47,500 bases of DNA from Symbiodinium natans. Its lineage: Eukaryota; Sar; Dinophyceae; Suessiales; Symbiodiniaceae. The stretch spans positions 128,860 through 176,359 of the forward strand of contig CAJNDS010001491.1 of NCBI GenBank assembly GCA_905221605.1. Reading direction: 5' to 3'. The translations under genes and the position numbers were made by a program. Below are positions 37,350 through 47,491 of this stretch, in pieces (positions within the stretch are counted from its first letter, which is position 1; every line of letters starts with the position of its first letter). The notes under the pieces were generated by a model. That model worked only from the letters and a program-made list of their open reading frames with translations, did not search any database and was not told where the DNA came from.

Positions 37350-38633
37350 CAGCATTGCTGTCAAGCTGGCGGCTGCGTTGTCAAAGTAGTCCTTGTTCCC
37401 CTTCACAAAGGAGAACCCATTCACATCACAGACCAATGACCGCCCATCCGTCGTGCGCAAGATGTCGAAGCCGCAGACGCTTTGCTTGAAGGCCTTGACC
37501 ACCATCCGGGACATGATCTTCTCCTCCGGAGTCAACTCCTTGGTAGCCCAGGAACCATATCACAACAAGGGCGCCCTTTTTTAGGTTGGCTACTTTAGTA
37601 GGGAGCCCATAACCTAAAAAAAAAGGTAAAAGGATACCCCTGGGCTACCAAGACTCGATGGTTTGTCGGATCTCTTTGCCGTTGCCGTCGCGCTCAACAC
37701 GCCCATCCACCCCCGGCGCTTTACGAACCTCGGCGTGCACGTAGGACTCGCCAACGGCATAGACTTTGATGTCAAGGCCCCCCGTCTCCATGAAGGGCTC
37801 ATACACGAACATCCCATTCTCTCGAATCTGGCTCTGAGAGAAGTCGCGGATGCTGGATTGGTTGGCTTTCTTCCTGTGCAACTTGGTCGCGCCACCCCCT
37901 TGACCGGAAGAGTGGTAGATCCAGACGGCATGATCGTCCGCGTCCTGGGGCTTCTCCACGAAAGGCTTAGGCAAGACCTGCCCTCGCCACGTGATGCTGT
38001 CTGTGTCTTGCACAAGGTCGCCTGGCGTGGCCGATCCATGATCTATGATCATGTGAGGTGGGCACGGGATTGCTGATTCCTCAGTTGTCCAGTAAGCTGG
38101 GGGAATTAAAGGTTCACCTTTGGGATTTTAAGGGGACTCTATTACCTGCTCTACTACTAACCCTAAGCCCTAAACCCTAAACCCTGAACCCTGAACCCTG
38201 AACCCTAAACCCTAAACCAGGATTCTGACAGACGCGCATACATCTGCACTCGGTCGGTGAGGATTTCTTGCTCCTCGAGCGCGTTCACGAGCCAGGGATT
38301 TCGGAGCTTTTGATACCTATACTCCCATTGGAACCGTAATAAACATAATATGTTTACTATCCTCTTGGGTTTTATATAAACAAAATAAAATATAACTCCC
38401 AAGGAGGATGTAGGATACTGGATGGCCTTTGGTAATGGAAAACCTGTGGAGGCAAAGGCGAGAAGGCAAGATACCACCGGCCAGTTTTCGACCGGTTCAT
38501 GAAGAATCATGCTTTCCTTGAAGCGGATGATCACGAACTTGCCCGTTGCCTGCAGCCTCTGGAGTAGCTCGGCCATGGAATCTGAATTCAACTTCTTCTT
38601 CATGCAGCAGATGCCGACGTTGATCTTCGCCAT
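37350..38633 (-). CDS. PPIP5K/VIP1: Inositol hexakisphosphate/diphosphoinositol kinase, VIP1/PPIP5K type, N-terminal part
   Basis: Exons: 38633-38419, 38316 to about 38232, 38079-37657, 37538-37350; phases agree. Start: the first ATG after an in-frame TAG, giving MAKINVGICCMKKK, the family N-terminus. Then ILHEPVENWPVVSCLLAF, KLRNPWLVNALEEQ, IIDHGSATPG, LPKPFVEKPQDADDHAVWIY, GMFVYEPFMETGGLDIKVYA, AEVRKAPGVDG, KAFKQSVCGFDILR and CDVNGFSFVKGNKDYFD. These are the ATP-grasp kinase domain in full order, including the metal-binding DVNG segment. Family knowledge: it phosphorylates InsP6 and InsP7 to inositol pyrophosphates that signal phosphate and energy status in the cytosol. The histidine-acid-phosphatase-like C-terminal half was not found. 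The third intron is a whole introner; the second uses a GA donor by my reading. Confidence 0.92.
37539..37652. mobile_element. Introner forming a VIP1 intron (family C)
   Basis: 114 bp with perfect 13-bp inverted ends (CTTGGTAGCCCAG ... CTGGGCTACCAAG) and a 4-bp duplication ACTC on both sides (37535-37538, 37653-37656). On the minus strand the intron is GAGT plus the element, 118 nt: a GA donor from the duplicated target and an AG acceptor from the element end. Confidence 0.93.
38317..38418 (-). other. Stop-free 102-nt VIP1 intron (GT-AG)
   Basis: GTATCC donor, TATAG acceptor, length a multiple of three, and no in-frame stop, so the 142-codon frame at 38205-38633 reads straight through it. 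It contains a short hairpin (CCTCCTTGGG / CCCAAGAGG). Homology (AIQY joined to QKLRNP) shows that it is normally removed. Confidence 0.75.
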
Positions 38634-38821
38634 GGCTGGTATACACGAATTCTTTGCCTAAAGAGAGGCACAACTCCACCTTACATGCCCAACCTCAATG
38701 ACGAACTTCCGAACCTCCTACATCCTAAACCCACGCTGGGCATCTTCCGGGTACCTGGTGTCTTGAATCCTGTAGGTCCTGATGCTAGCTTGAGAAGGCA
38801 GTGCAGGTTCCCAGGGCTGGT

Positions 38822-38912
38822 CTAGGGTTTAGGGTTTAGGGTTTAGGGCTTAGGGTTTAGGGTTTAGGGTTTAGGGTTTAGGACTTTGGGTTTAGGACTT
38901 TGGGTTTAGGGA
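38822..38912 (+). repeat. TTTAGGG array upstream of VIP1
   Basis: About eight TTTAGGG units, then TTTAGGACTTTGGG variants. Confidence 0.94.
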
Positions 38913-38939
38913 GTTTAGGGCTTCAGACCTCAACCTGAA

Positions 38940-39610
38940 ATTCCCGAACCCTAGAGGCGGAGCATGATGCCTATAGACTCCTTGCGCAACATACCTGGCT
39001 TCTCATTCATGGGGGGCAACATGAACGCTAAACATAGTATCGTATGAGAAAACACGCAAGTTCTGGGCAAACTATAAGCGGGGCCGAGAATTTAGCTCGA
39101 CTCCCATGTGCTCTATGCTCAGATCCTTGTTCAACTCTGCCTTATTCCAAGGGTTGGGGTATAGGGATAGTTTAGTTCGGAAGATAGCATTTTTCCTCCG
39201 CACTGTCTTCGCTCCCTACAGACAATCCCGAGCCACGCGCTACACCGGCGAGGAGGCAGAAACCCTAAACCCTAAACCCTACACCTTGTGTCTGGATGTC
39301 ATGGAACATCTATTGAACCCGTTATTTTTCATACCTAGAGGGTGTTGTAATTTGTGTGGCTCAGGGTGCATGTACAAACCCAGCAGGCACTGCGACAGAG
39401 TGACCTGGCCGTATATGGCTAGAGGCAGGACGTGACGCCTGCAAACGCATTTACATAGCCTAAAGACATCAGTCCGGCATCAAGAAAACTTGCCCCGTAG
39501 GGCGTTCGGCGGACTTTTGCGCGTCGGGCTGCTTGCCATCACTCGATCGTGTCAGGATCCAGACCCTTCCAGGCATACCGGGTTCCAGTATGCCTCCAGA
39601 GACGATCAAG
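38940..39610. other. Intergenic stretch between VIP1 and the reductase
   Basis: Unique sequence. A plus-strand frame from 39106 (LVRKIAFFLRTVFAPYRQSR) and a minus-strand frame near 39500-39610 (YSLDRLWRHTGTRYAWKGLD) are open; neither is recognised. Confidence 0.4.
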
Positions 39611-39617
39611 GCTGTAG

Positions 39618-39716
39618 CTTAGGATGTTCCCCCTTGCACTCACAGTATGAACGGATTCTGGTACCCCTGCTGTAATCCCTATGAAGGACTGTGAGTCTCA
39701 GGGGGAACATCCCAAG
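39618..39716. mobile_element. Introner-like element family H, complete
   Basis: 99 bp with long inverted ends (CTTAGGATGTTCCCCCT at the left, AGGGGGAACATCCCAAG at the right, extending imperfectly to ACTCACAG/CTGTGAGT) and a 6-bp duplication CTGTAG (39612-39617, 39717-39722). Both ends finish in AAG when read outward, so an AG acceptor is available in either orientation. A truncated copy is at 6865. Confidence 0.88.
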
Positions 39717-39964
39717 CTGTAGCTTCGGATGCAGGAGGTACCCTACATATTCTCTGAGAGGGTATATATAGAGGGGATATAGGGTACCTCATTCCCTACT
39801 AAGAACCTGCAAGTTATAGGGGGTTTAGAAGATAAGGGCATGGGGCTGCAACGCTCAGACCGTCCTACAGGCTCAAGCACGCAATAGGCTCCATGTGCAG
39901 TCAACCCCAAACCCTAAACCCCAAACCCTGAACCCTAAACCCTAAACCTCTCTTACATGTATTA

Positions 39965-40500
39965 TCTGAATGTTGGGGAGTTTCTGGGCAAGGTTATATT
40001 AGTACTGGGCAAGGTCATTTTCTTACTGGGCAAGGTCATATTTTTTAATTACTGGGCAAGGTCGTTTGGTCCTAAAAACGACCTTGCGCCCAGTACAAAT
40101 ATGACATTCGGCCCCGAAAGCTAATATTTTGACTGGGCAAGGTCATATTCTTATTGGGCAAGGTCATATTTTTCTTGGGCAAGGTCATAATTTTGCTGGG
40201 CAGGGTCATATTTTATTGGGCAAGGTCAAATGTTTCCTGGGCAAGGTTATATTTTTACTGGGCAAGGTCATTTTCTTACTGGGCAAGATCATCTTTTTCC
40301 TGGGCAAGAGTCGCTCGGTCCAAAGAAAGACCTTGTGCCCAGCAAAAATACGACCTTTAAGGTCATTTTTGTACTGGGCGCCCACCCGCCCAGTAAAAAT
40401 CTAACCTTCCGGCCCTGAAGGTCACATGTTTACTGGGCGCCCACCCCGCCCAATAAAGATGTGACCTTCCGGCCCCGAAGGTCAGTGTAAAAATATGACC
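39965..40500. repeat. Minisatellite TACTGGGCAAGGTCATATTTT with inverted variants
   Basis: A dozen or so degenerate ~20-24 bp units TGGGCAAGGTCATATTTT in direct order, passing into GCGCCCA-type and inverted GACCTTGCGCCCAGTA units and CCGGCCC-GAAGGTCA units. Open frames here (GQGHIL repeats) are artefacts. It lies beyond the 3' end of the reductase. Confidence 0.9.
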
Positions 40501-40719
40501 TTCGGCCCAGATAGAGGGACACGAAGCACATTTGGACATAGTGGGACACTAAAGCAATTTAGACCCTAGATAGTGGGAAATTGTGATTCTCTATGGTGGG
40601 TTTCAGAATGTTGTCGGTTTTGTCGCCTGAAAATAAAAATGTAAGTGGACTATTTTCTTAGTGTTATGGGATTCTTTGGGCCGTTGACGCTCGAGTAATT
40701 GCTTGACTCTAAACCCTAA

Positions 40720-43700
40720 ACCCTAAACCCTGAACCCTTTTTCCTGCGGACGAAGGTGCAAGGCGTCGATGGCCTTCATTTCGGAGCTTGATCTCGGCAG
40801 CTGGGAAAGGAAAACCCCACAATCGTCCAAAGCCCACAAAGAGACGTTTAGGGTTTGGGTTTCAGGTTTCAGGTTTAGGGTTTAGGGGTTTAGGGTTTAG
40901 GGTCTAGGGCCCTGAAACTCTAAACCCTGAACCTCAACAACGCCCCCGAAACTTAGCCGGGTCGCAGCTTGAAGTTGAAGACGCCGGCGTTCTCCTTCAT
41001 GCGCTCTGGCCGGACAGACTTCGGGACCACGTGACCTCGGCGATGTTAAAGGGTTTAGAGCTTGGTAGGTTTTGATGAGAGTACGGAGCCTCATATACAT
41101 ACGTATACATATATAAATATAAATATAAATACAAATATAAATATAAAATAAATACATAGATAAATAAACAAATAAATACATATGTATACATAGTAGCCCA
41201 GTAACCATATGATAATAAGGGCACTCTCTTTTTTTGGTTGGTTACTGTGTAAGGGAACCCAGAACCAAAAAAAGGGTAAAGGGTACCACTGGGCTACCAA
41301 GTATATAATACCAGGGCTGGCCCCTGATCTGAAAGAGCTTGCCGAGTGTCAGCCCTTCTGCATGGCCCATCGTAAAAGCACCTCCCACAAGGGGGAAGAC
41401 ACTAGGGTCCGGGGGCTTCCGGTTTGAAGTTTTAGGGTGTTCTGGGTTTTAAACCCTATACCCTAAACCCTAAAACCTAAACCCTAAACCCTAAACCGTT
41501 TCGAGCTGTAGAGCTTAGGACTTGTTGACTTCGGGATTTCCCACGTTTGGAACATTTCGGGTTCCGGGTTGTTGCTGATGGGGCGCGATGGCCAAACAAC
41601 TGCCAGAAGGACTCATCAACTCCACCTTACACCCTCATACCCCCAACCCTAGTAAAACACTTCCCTCCCGCTCCCCAGCCCCTCACCAAGCCCCCTGGAG
41701 CCTAAACCCTAACCCTCGGAAATCGTGGATGCTCGAACCATACACGTTTCGGCGCCTTTATTCTATAGACCTCCAAAAGCATACCCGAAAGACCGTAATA
41801 CCCTACGCCACCCTTCATACCCTAGAATCCCTATCCCCATTGTCCTGCTTACCCTCTGATTCTGACCCCGTCTTTCGCCAAAAAGATCCCTCAGTCGTAG
41901 AACCCTAAGCCCTAAGCCTTGCACCTTCAACCCTGTAGACTCTTGTAATCCCGAACCCTAAACCCTAAACCCTAAACCCTAAACCCTTGTAATCTCCCAT
42001 CCTCACCTGGGCACCAGTCTTGCCGTGAGCTTTCGCGGCAGCCTTCACGGGTGGGAAGGCAAAGAAGCTCTCGGCCTGACTTGGGTTAGAGGGGTGGAAG
42101 GGTTTAGGGTTTAGGGTTTAGGGTTTAGGGTTTAGGGTTTAGGGTTTAGGGCTTGGGGCTTGGGTTTAGGGTTTAGGGTGGAAGGGCCGCTAAACCATAA
42201 GCCTTCAAGGGGGGTTGGGGAAGAGTCTCGGGCTTAGATTTAGATTCTAAATCCTCTCGCTGGGCACATCTCTAGCTTTCCATGTCCACGTGTATTAGTT
42301 TAGTTTATTTGTGCGTTGAAACCTGGTGACTTAGAATAAGGCCGCAAGGAGCTACGGCCAGGAGAAACTGGCCAACAGCAAGGAGAACACAGGCCAACGC
42401 TAAGGAGAACAAGGGCAATGGCAAGGAACATGAGCTCAATCGGCAAAGCGTTCCTTTTGGGGTCCTTTAGGGCCTTTTCGCAGGTGTTTCATTCGGGACT
42501 TCCCCCTGTGGTTGTTTTGCTTGTTGGTGCGTCTTGGCTGAAGATCTGGTTCTTTCGCTTGTTGCTGCGTCTCTTGGCCAAATTACTGTGCATACAACGC
42601 TTTTGCTTCATGGTGCTAATTGGCTGAATGTGTGGTTGGCTTACAATAAAGCGTTTTCTGGTATGTACCTGATGGTATGGGACTAACGGATGGATGGGTT
42701 TCTTTCGTGTGGTTGGACTTGAGATGCTGAACTCTGAGCACCCTAAGCCCCTAAACCCAAAGGGTTTTGGGGGTTTCGGTGGAAGGGCTTACGGGCGTCG
42801 GCGTTTGGAGAGTTAAACAAGTAGATGTGTTTTTGCACAGTTTACTTCGGGCTTTAACGGTTTAAGTTCGCGGCTTCACCCCTAAGCCCTAAGCCCTAAA
42901 CCCTTAACCCTAAACCCTAAACCCCATGGTTTCAACGATCTGTCCGAGTGTTGGACAACCGTGCAGCTCGAATCCTTGTTAGCTGCAAGAATTGGGAGAT
43001 ACCCTAAACCCTAAACCCTAAACCCTAAACCCTAAACCCTAAACCCTAAACCCTAAACCCTAAACCCTAAACCCTAAAAAACCCTCAACTGCATAAGGCA
43101 CTCCCGAGATGCCGACATCTGAATATGTATACGAGACCCAGGAGTCACCCAGAAGTAAAAAGGGTGCCCTTTTTAGTTTGCGGGGCTCATAAGGGAACCC
43201 AAACCCTAAAAAAAGGAACAAGGGCCCACTCTGGGTCCGAGTGTATATGTATATCTCTCTATAAATAAAAATATACAGATATATACATCTATAGATATAT
43301 ACAGACATAGATATGTGGCACACATATGTGTGTGTATATATGTATATGTGTGTGTATAGCAATCAGAAAGCGCTCTGCCAATGCCCCTAAATTCTGAACC
43401 CTGTATGTGAATATGTGTATATACATATAAGGTAATGTAGAGGTGATTTTTCTGCAGAATATAACTGGTGAAGAAGGGCCAGGCTCTGGGCACGCCTTGC
43501 TTGAAGTGCATGATACATACGCAAAATCTAATCAACCCTAAGCCCTAACAAGGCCTGTGAGGCATCGCCGGAGCCCAAAGAGGCATAGGCCTGCAAGACG
43601 ATGCCATGCTTCTGGCAGAACTCCTCGGTTCCGCGATGCTGGAAAATCAGCCCAAGACCTCCCGATGCCCAGGCGCAAGGGGTGCATACGCAGCCTGCAT

Positions 43701-45278
43701 TTGCCCTTCTAACTCCTGTTGATTTAGGGTTCAGGGTTCAGGGTTCAGGGTTTAGGGTTTAGGGTTTAGGGTTTAGGGTTTAGGGTTGATGAGACCGATC
43801 TCATTATCAGGTGCTGTGCCGACTCGAAAACTGGCTTTCACATCGCCCAGCGATTGCAAGCGAACATTGGCAACAGAGTGGCGAGCGGTTGGTGAATTGC
43901 TGCCATGCAGCCAGTAGCTCTTTCTGAACAAGCCTGGGGTGGAACTCCACCTGGTTGATCATCGGCCTCATAAGCAAAAGCATGAAACACATGTAGCAGC
44001 ATCAGCAGCAATCATCAAGTACACTGGATCGGGCGGAAAGTCACCGCAAAGATAAGCATGATCGTAAGATTCTCTCATGAAGTAGGGTATATATTCTCGT
44101 GCCCTCAAAAGGACACCAGGTATATACACTCACCAATATGAAAAGGAACCTTATTTACACTCACCAAATATAAACCCTGCTTCTCATGCGTCTCCTTCTA
44201 TGGGCACCAGCTGCGTGACGTTCGCTCTTGCTTGCCTGTCTCTCTGCCTAAGGCTTGAAGGCCCATTTTTGTGTCTTGGCCATTCGAGGTTTAGGGTTTA
44301 GGGTTTTGGGCATTCGGGCATTCGGGCCCTATGAACCATGAACTCTAAGCAGGCTTCATGGCTTCACGCGGGCTTCCCGAATTGTCTCCAGCCATCTCGG
44401 CAACCATCGCCAAGGATAGACCTTTATCCACTAGTTCGGGCAACTCTCCTACTATTTGCTTAAGAACCGCAAAAGAACAACAAGTCAGGATCCTTTTTTA
44501 CCCTTAATACGGAAGAATCCTTTTTTATGTTTTTTGGGGGTTCTTAAGCAATTAGTAGTAGTCTCAGCATGCGGCTTGATCTTGCAGGTCTTCATCAGCT
44601 GCTTCAGGTGGCGCAGGGAGTAGTTGGTGACGCCGATTGCCTGCCACAAAGGCCGAAAACCAAGTTCCAAAGGAACCTGAACTCTGAACCCTGACGAACC
44701 CCAAACCCTAAACCCTAAACCCTAAACCCTAAACCCTAAACCCTAAACCCTAAACCCTAAACCCTAAACAACCCCCTGAGCCCCCCAGGGCCTTGACCTT
44801 GCCTTGTTCGTAGAGGTCCTCCATGGCCTTCCACGTGCCCGTGTCCCGCAGCTTGGGCGTCCAGTCTGGGGGGCAGACTTTCCCTGCGACAGAGAAGGGG
44901 GTTCGAGAGGCAGCAACAAGGGTTAGGGGGTAAAGGGCGACAAAAACCAATCCTAAACCCTAAACCCAAAAAAGCCAACTCCTCAAAAACCAATCCTAAA
45001 CCCTAAACCCAAAAAAGCCAACTCCTCAAAAACCAATCCGAAACCCTAAGCTGACAACCCTCAAAAAAAACCCTCGGCATGCCTTAGCCAAAACCTAGAG
45101 ACTCCAAGACTCCTTCATTCAGGACATCTTCCCTCTAGGAATAAAAGGGTACCCTTTTTGGTTTTAAGGGGACTAGAAGGGAACCCCAACCCTAAAACAG
45201 AAAATAAGGGCCTACTCCCCTTGTAGCCCTAAACCCTAAACCCTAAACCCTGGAGCTGCCCTGTTGTACACGCATTTT

Positions 45279-45309
<31 letters not shown>

Positions 45310-47336
45310 GGGGTTTTTAGGGTTTGGGGTCTAGGGTTTAGGGTTTGGGGTTTAGAATTGGTGTTCGGGGTCTAGGGTTTAGGGTTTGGGGTTTAGGGCG
45401 TTTAGGGTTTGGGGATTAGGGTTTAGGGTAGAGGATCGGAGATGGACCTGACAACACTGACTGCTCTTGCATGTGCCCTCTGTGTGATTACTATGCCTCT
45501 GCTGGTCGCTTCGTCTGCGTTTATGCTCTGTGTGTGTAACTACAAATGGTCATTTCTCTAAATTAGGGTCCCTTGAGGCAACTTTTCTAAGGCGGCCCCA
45601 AAAATTAGCGTATCCAAAAACAGGCCAGAATTTCGAAAGCTGACCACATGGTAGCATATGTACATATACATCGGCGTGCACCTTTCTCTCTCTCTCTCTG
45701 TCTCTGTGTCTCCGTGCGAGGCCACACGACTGTGTGAGGGTTCACTACTATTTGCTTAAGAACCCCAAAAGTAGAAAATAATAATCCCTATCTTGCCCTT
45801 ATGAGGAAGAATCTTTTCTTTTTTTGGGGGGTCAGACCCCTGGCAGGAAAATTGGTGGTGTTTGGATGACTGGGGGTTAGTTACAGGACCAATGACGGGG
45901 GTTCACTCATCATGGTTTGACATCCGTTTTTCGTTTTGTTTTTTTTTGTTGGGGGGGGGGTGGGGGGTAAGGGCTAATTAGGATGTTGAGCTCTGGTGAG
46001 ATGCCCTAAGCCCTAGATGGAAGAAGCAAGGAAAGCAGCACTTGCCCCGTGGACTCATAGTTTCAGCTAGTGCACTGGAAGCCCCAGCAACATTGGACAC
46101 CCAAACCTTCAACCCTAAATCCTAAACCCTGGGCATCAGCGTCTGGGGTTTAGGATATACCCGCATCGGGTGGGAAGCCCAAGCTACCCATGTATCACAG
46201 CGGAAGTTCGCCTGCCCCTAACACTTCGCTTGCCGCCGAAGCCCCGAACTACTATTTGCTTAAGAAAAGAATTTCTTAGGAAGCCCTTCATCTCTCTTAG
46301 GGTACGTAGTTACATGGTCCCACAACATGGGCCTTAATTCATTTAGGAACCCCTAAACCCTAAACCCCAAAGCCTAAACCCTAAACCCTAAACCCTGAAC
46401 CCCTATAGAAAATCCCAGTCCAACCCAAAACTTATGAGGGCACTTGGGCCGTTCAATCTTAGCTTCTAAAAGCTGAAAGCTAGGAATCCGGGAATCCATG
46501 CCAACCATGCGCAGGGCTTAGGGCCCAGGGTTTAGGTGGTTTATACTTATACCAACTAACTTCCGACCCTAAACATCCCTCAACCCTGAACCCTCAACCC
46601 CTAAACCCCACAAAAAACCCTGAACCCTAAACCCTAAACCCTGAACCCTCAACCCTGAACCCTAAACCCTGAACCCTGAACCCTGAACCCTCAACCCCAT
46701 GGGGCTGGCCTCGCGGCAGCGGCCAGCCGGTCTTCGGCCCTGGCCAATGGATGACGTAGAGATCGATGTAGTCCACGCCCAGCTTCCGCAAGGACTGGTT
46801 GCAGGCCTCCGGTTAGGGCTCAGGGTCTAGGGTTTGGGGTTTAGGGTTTAGGGTTTAGGGGCCAGGTCGCCTTGTCTTGCACCAGTTTGGTTTCAGGCTG
46901 TCTGTCTTCTTGAGCCCTGCTTCGTCCCTTCTTTTGTTGAAGAGTCTTGCCCCCATCCTGGCCCTGCGTCAGGGCATGCTGTTTGGGAGTTCAAGTTTCG
47001 ATTGATGGACACCCGAAACCCTAAACCCTAAACCCTTATTCTCGTAACGTCTGTGAGGTTCTCTGAAGGCCCCCCCACGATTACACCAAGCCCGCGGGTT
47101 GTTAAAAATATCGGGGTCTTTCCCGGGACACCAATTCGCAAACCCAAAGTTAGGGTTTAGTGGTTAAGTTTGGGGTTTAGGGTTTAGGGTTTAGGGTTTA
47201 GGGTTTAGGGTTTAGGGTTTAGGGTTTAGGGTTTAGGGTTTAGGGTTTAGGGTTTAGGGGTTTCGGGTTCAGGGTTTAGGGCGAACACGCAGGCAGCCTT
47301 GATTGTGCGGTCGTAGCCATGGCTGGATCGCCAGAC
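40720..47336 (-). CDS. Aldo/keto reductase, multi-exon, N-terminus outside window
   Basis: Exons: 47336-47298, 46806-46710, 44883-44792, 44640-44576, 43966-43912, 43623-43555, 42075-42007, 41381-41354, 41035-40966, 40786 to about 40740; the first nine match exactly in length and phase. The joined protein reads [26 protein letters not shown] (HWP holds the catalytic His), [115 protein letters not shown]: a textbook AKR TIM barrel. These enzymes reduce carbonyls with NADPH in the cytosol; PKSVRPER is the cofactor-binding loop. The Tyr and Lys of the active site are off the window. Eight of nine introns start with GC and one with GT. The last frame runs into a TTTAGGG-derived stop, so the true end is uncertain. 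Confidence 0.93.
41189..41301. mobile_element. Introner-like element family C inside a reductase intron
   Basis: 113 bp, CATAGTAGCCCAG to CTGGGCTACCAAG, with TATA on both sides (41185-41188, 41302-41305). It lies in the intron 41036-41353, next to an AT-rich TATAAATA stretch (41095-41185). Confidence 0.85.
42240..42720. other. Repeat-poor stretch within a long reductase intron
   Basis: Includes three loose tandem GGCCAAC-GC-AAGGAGAAC units near 42367-42428 and an open plus frame at 42418-42627 (hydrophobic, arginine-rich) that I do not trust. Intron 42076-43554. Confidence 0.45.
43000..43077 (-). repeat. CCCTAAA array in a reductase intron
   Basis: Eleven perfect units. Confidence 0.96.
43132..43241. 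mobile_element. Introner-like element family D in a reductase intron
   Basis: 110 bp with imperfect inverted ends (GAGACCCAGGAGT / ACTCTGGGTCCGAG) and a 6-bp duplication TGTATA (43126-43131, 43242-43247). It is followed by an AT/TG microsatellite-like stretch to about 43430. Confidence 0.75.
43722..43792 (+). repeat. TTCAGGG/TTTAGGG array in a reductase intron
   Basis: Three TTCAGGG then about six TTTAGGG units in the 288-nt intron 43624-43911. Confidence 0.95.
44449..44558. mobile_element. Introner-like element family A in a reductase intron
   Basis: 110 bp with inverted ends CTACTATTTGCTTAAGAACC / GGTTCTTAAGCAATTAGTAG. It lies 17 bp from the exon edge at 44576. TCTC occurs at both sides but offset by three bases on the right, so the target duplication is imperfect. 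Confidence 0.78.
44702..44768 (-). repeat. CCCTAAA array filling half of a 151-nt intron
   Basis: Nine perfect units. The whole intron is 44641-44791 (GC donor, GGCAG acceptor). Confidence 0.96.
44941..45045. repeat. 43-bp tandem repeat containing CCCTAAA
   Basis: Two full copies and a partial third of a unit starting CCAATCCTAAACCCTAAACC and ending in ACTCCTCAAAAA. A telomere-type pair has become part of a larger tandem unit. Confidence 0.92.
45128..45220. mobile_element. Family D element, decayed right end
   Basis: TAGGAATAAAAGGGTACCC, GGGACTAGAAGGGAACCCC and AATAAGGGCCTACTCCC as in 11338-11441. The right inverted end is missing. In the long reductase intron 44884-46709. Confidence 0.55.
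45278..45450. repeat. T tract, G tract and TTTAGGG/TTTGGGG units
   Basis: T12, then a G run of about 24, then degenerate TTTAGGG-phase units. Confidence 0.92.
45744..45836. mobile_element. Family A element, right end lost
   Basis: Begins CTACTATTTGCTTAAGAACC and keeps the GAAGAATC and TTTTTTTGGGGGG core, but the terminal TTCTTAAGCAAAT is absent. Another left end alone is at about 46252. Confidence 0.65.
46560..46697 (-). repeat. Mixed CCCTAAA/CCCTGAA/CCCTCAA tract
   Basis: Interleaved variants without homogenisation, ending thirteen bases before the exon at 46710. Confidence 0.9.
47157..47282 (+). repeat. TTTAGGG array in a reductase intron
   Basis: About thirteen perfect units, then TTTCGGG and TTCAGGG, ending fifteen bases before the 39-nt exon at 47298. 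Confidence 0.96.
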
Positions 47337-47373
47337 CTGTATGGCAGGGGCAGTCAGAATCTTCCAACCAACT

Positions 47374-47491
47374 TAGGGTTTAGGGTTTAGGGTTTAGGGT
47401 TTAGGGTTTAGGGTTTAGGGTTTAGGGTTTAGGGTTTAGGGTTTAGGGTTTAGGGTTTAGGGTTTAGGGTTTAGGGTTTAGGGTTTAGGGT
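47374..47491 (+). repeat. TTTAGGG array at the window end
   Basis: About seventeen perfect units. The next reductase exon should lie beyond it, outside the window. As the same gene continues past it, this is an interstitial array and not a chromosome end. Confidence 0.96.

Noticed and set aside
37041-37439. 132-codon plus-strand frame
   Set aside because: Antisense to a VIP1 exon and an orphan minus-strand exon that read better.
40129-40418. Overlapping frames encoding GQGHIL or YWARS repeats
   Set aside because: Translations of the 20-24 bp minisatellite in several frames; no frame is preferred.
46862-46990. Minus-strand frame with [11 protein letters not shown] as a reductase exon
   Set aside because: It resembles the AKR TTKL strand, but no donor gives the phase needed, while 47298-47336 joins 46806 directly with correct phase and family order. 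Left as intron.
47374-47491. Array at the window end as a true telomere
   Set aside because: Similar arrays occur inside introns, orientation alternates, and the reductase gene must continue beyond it.
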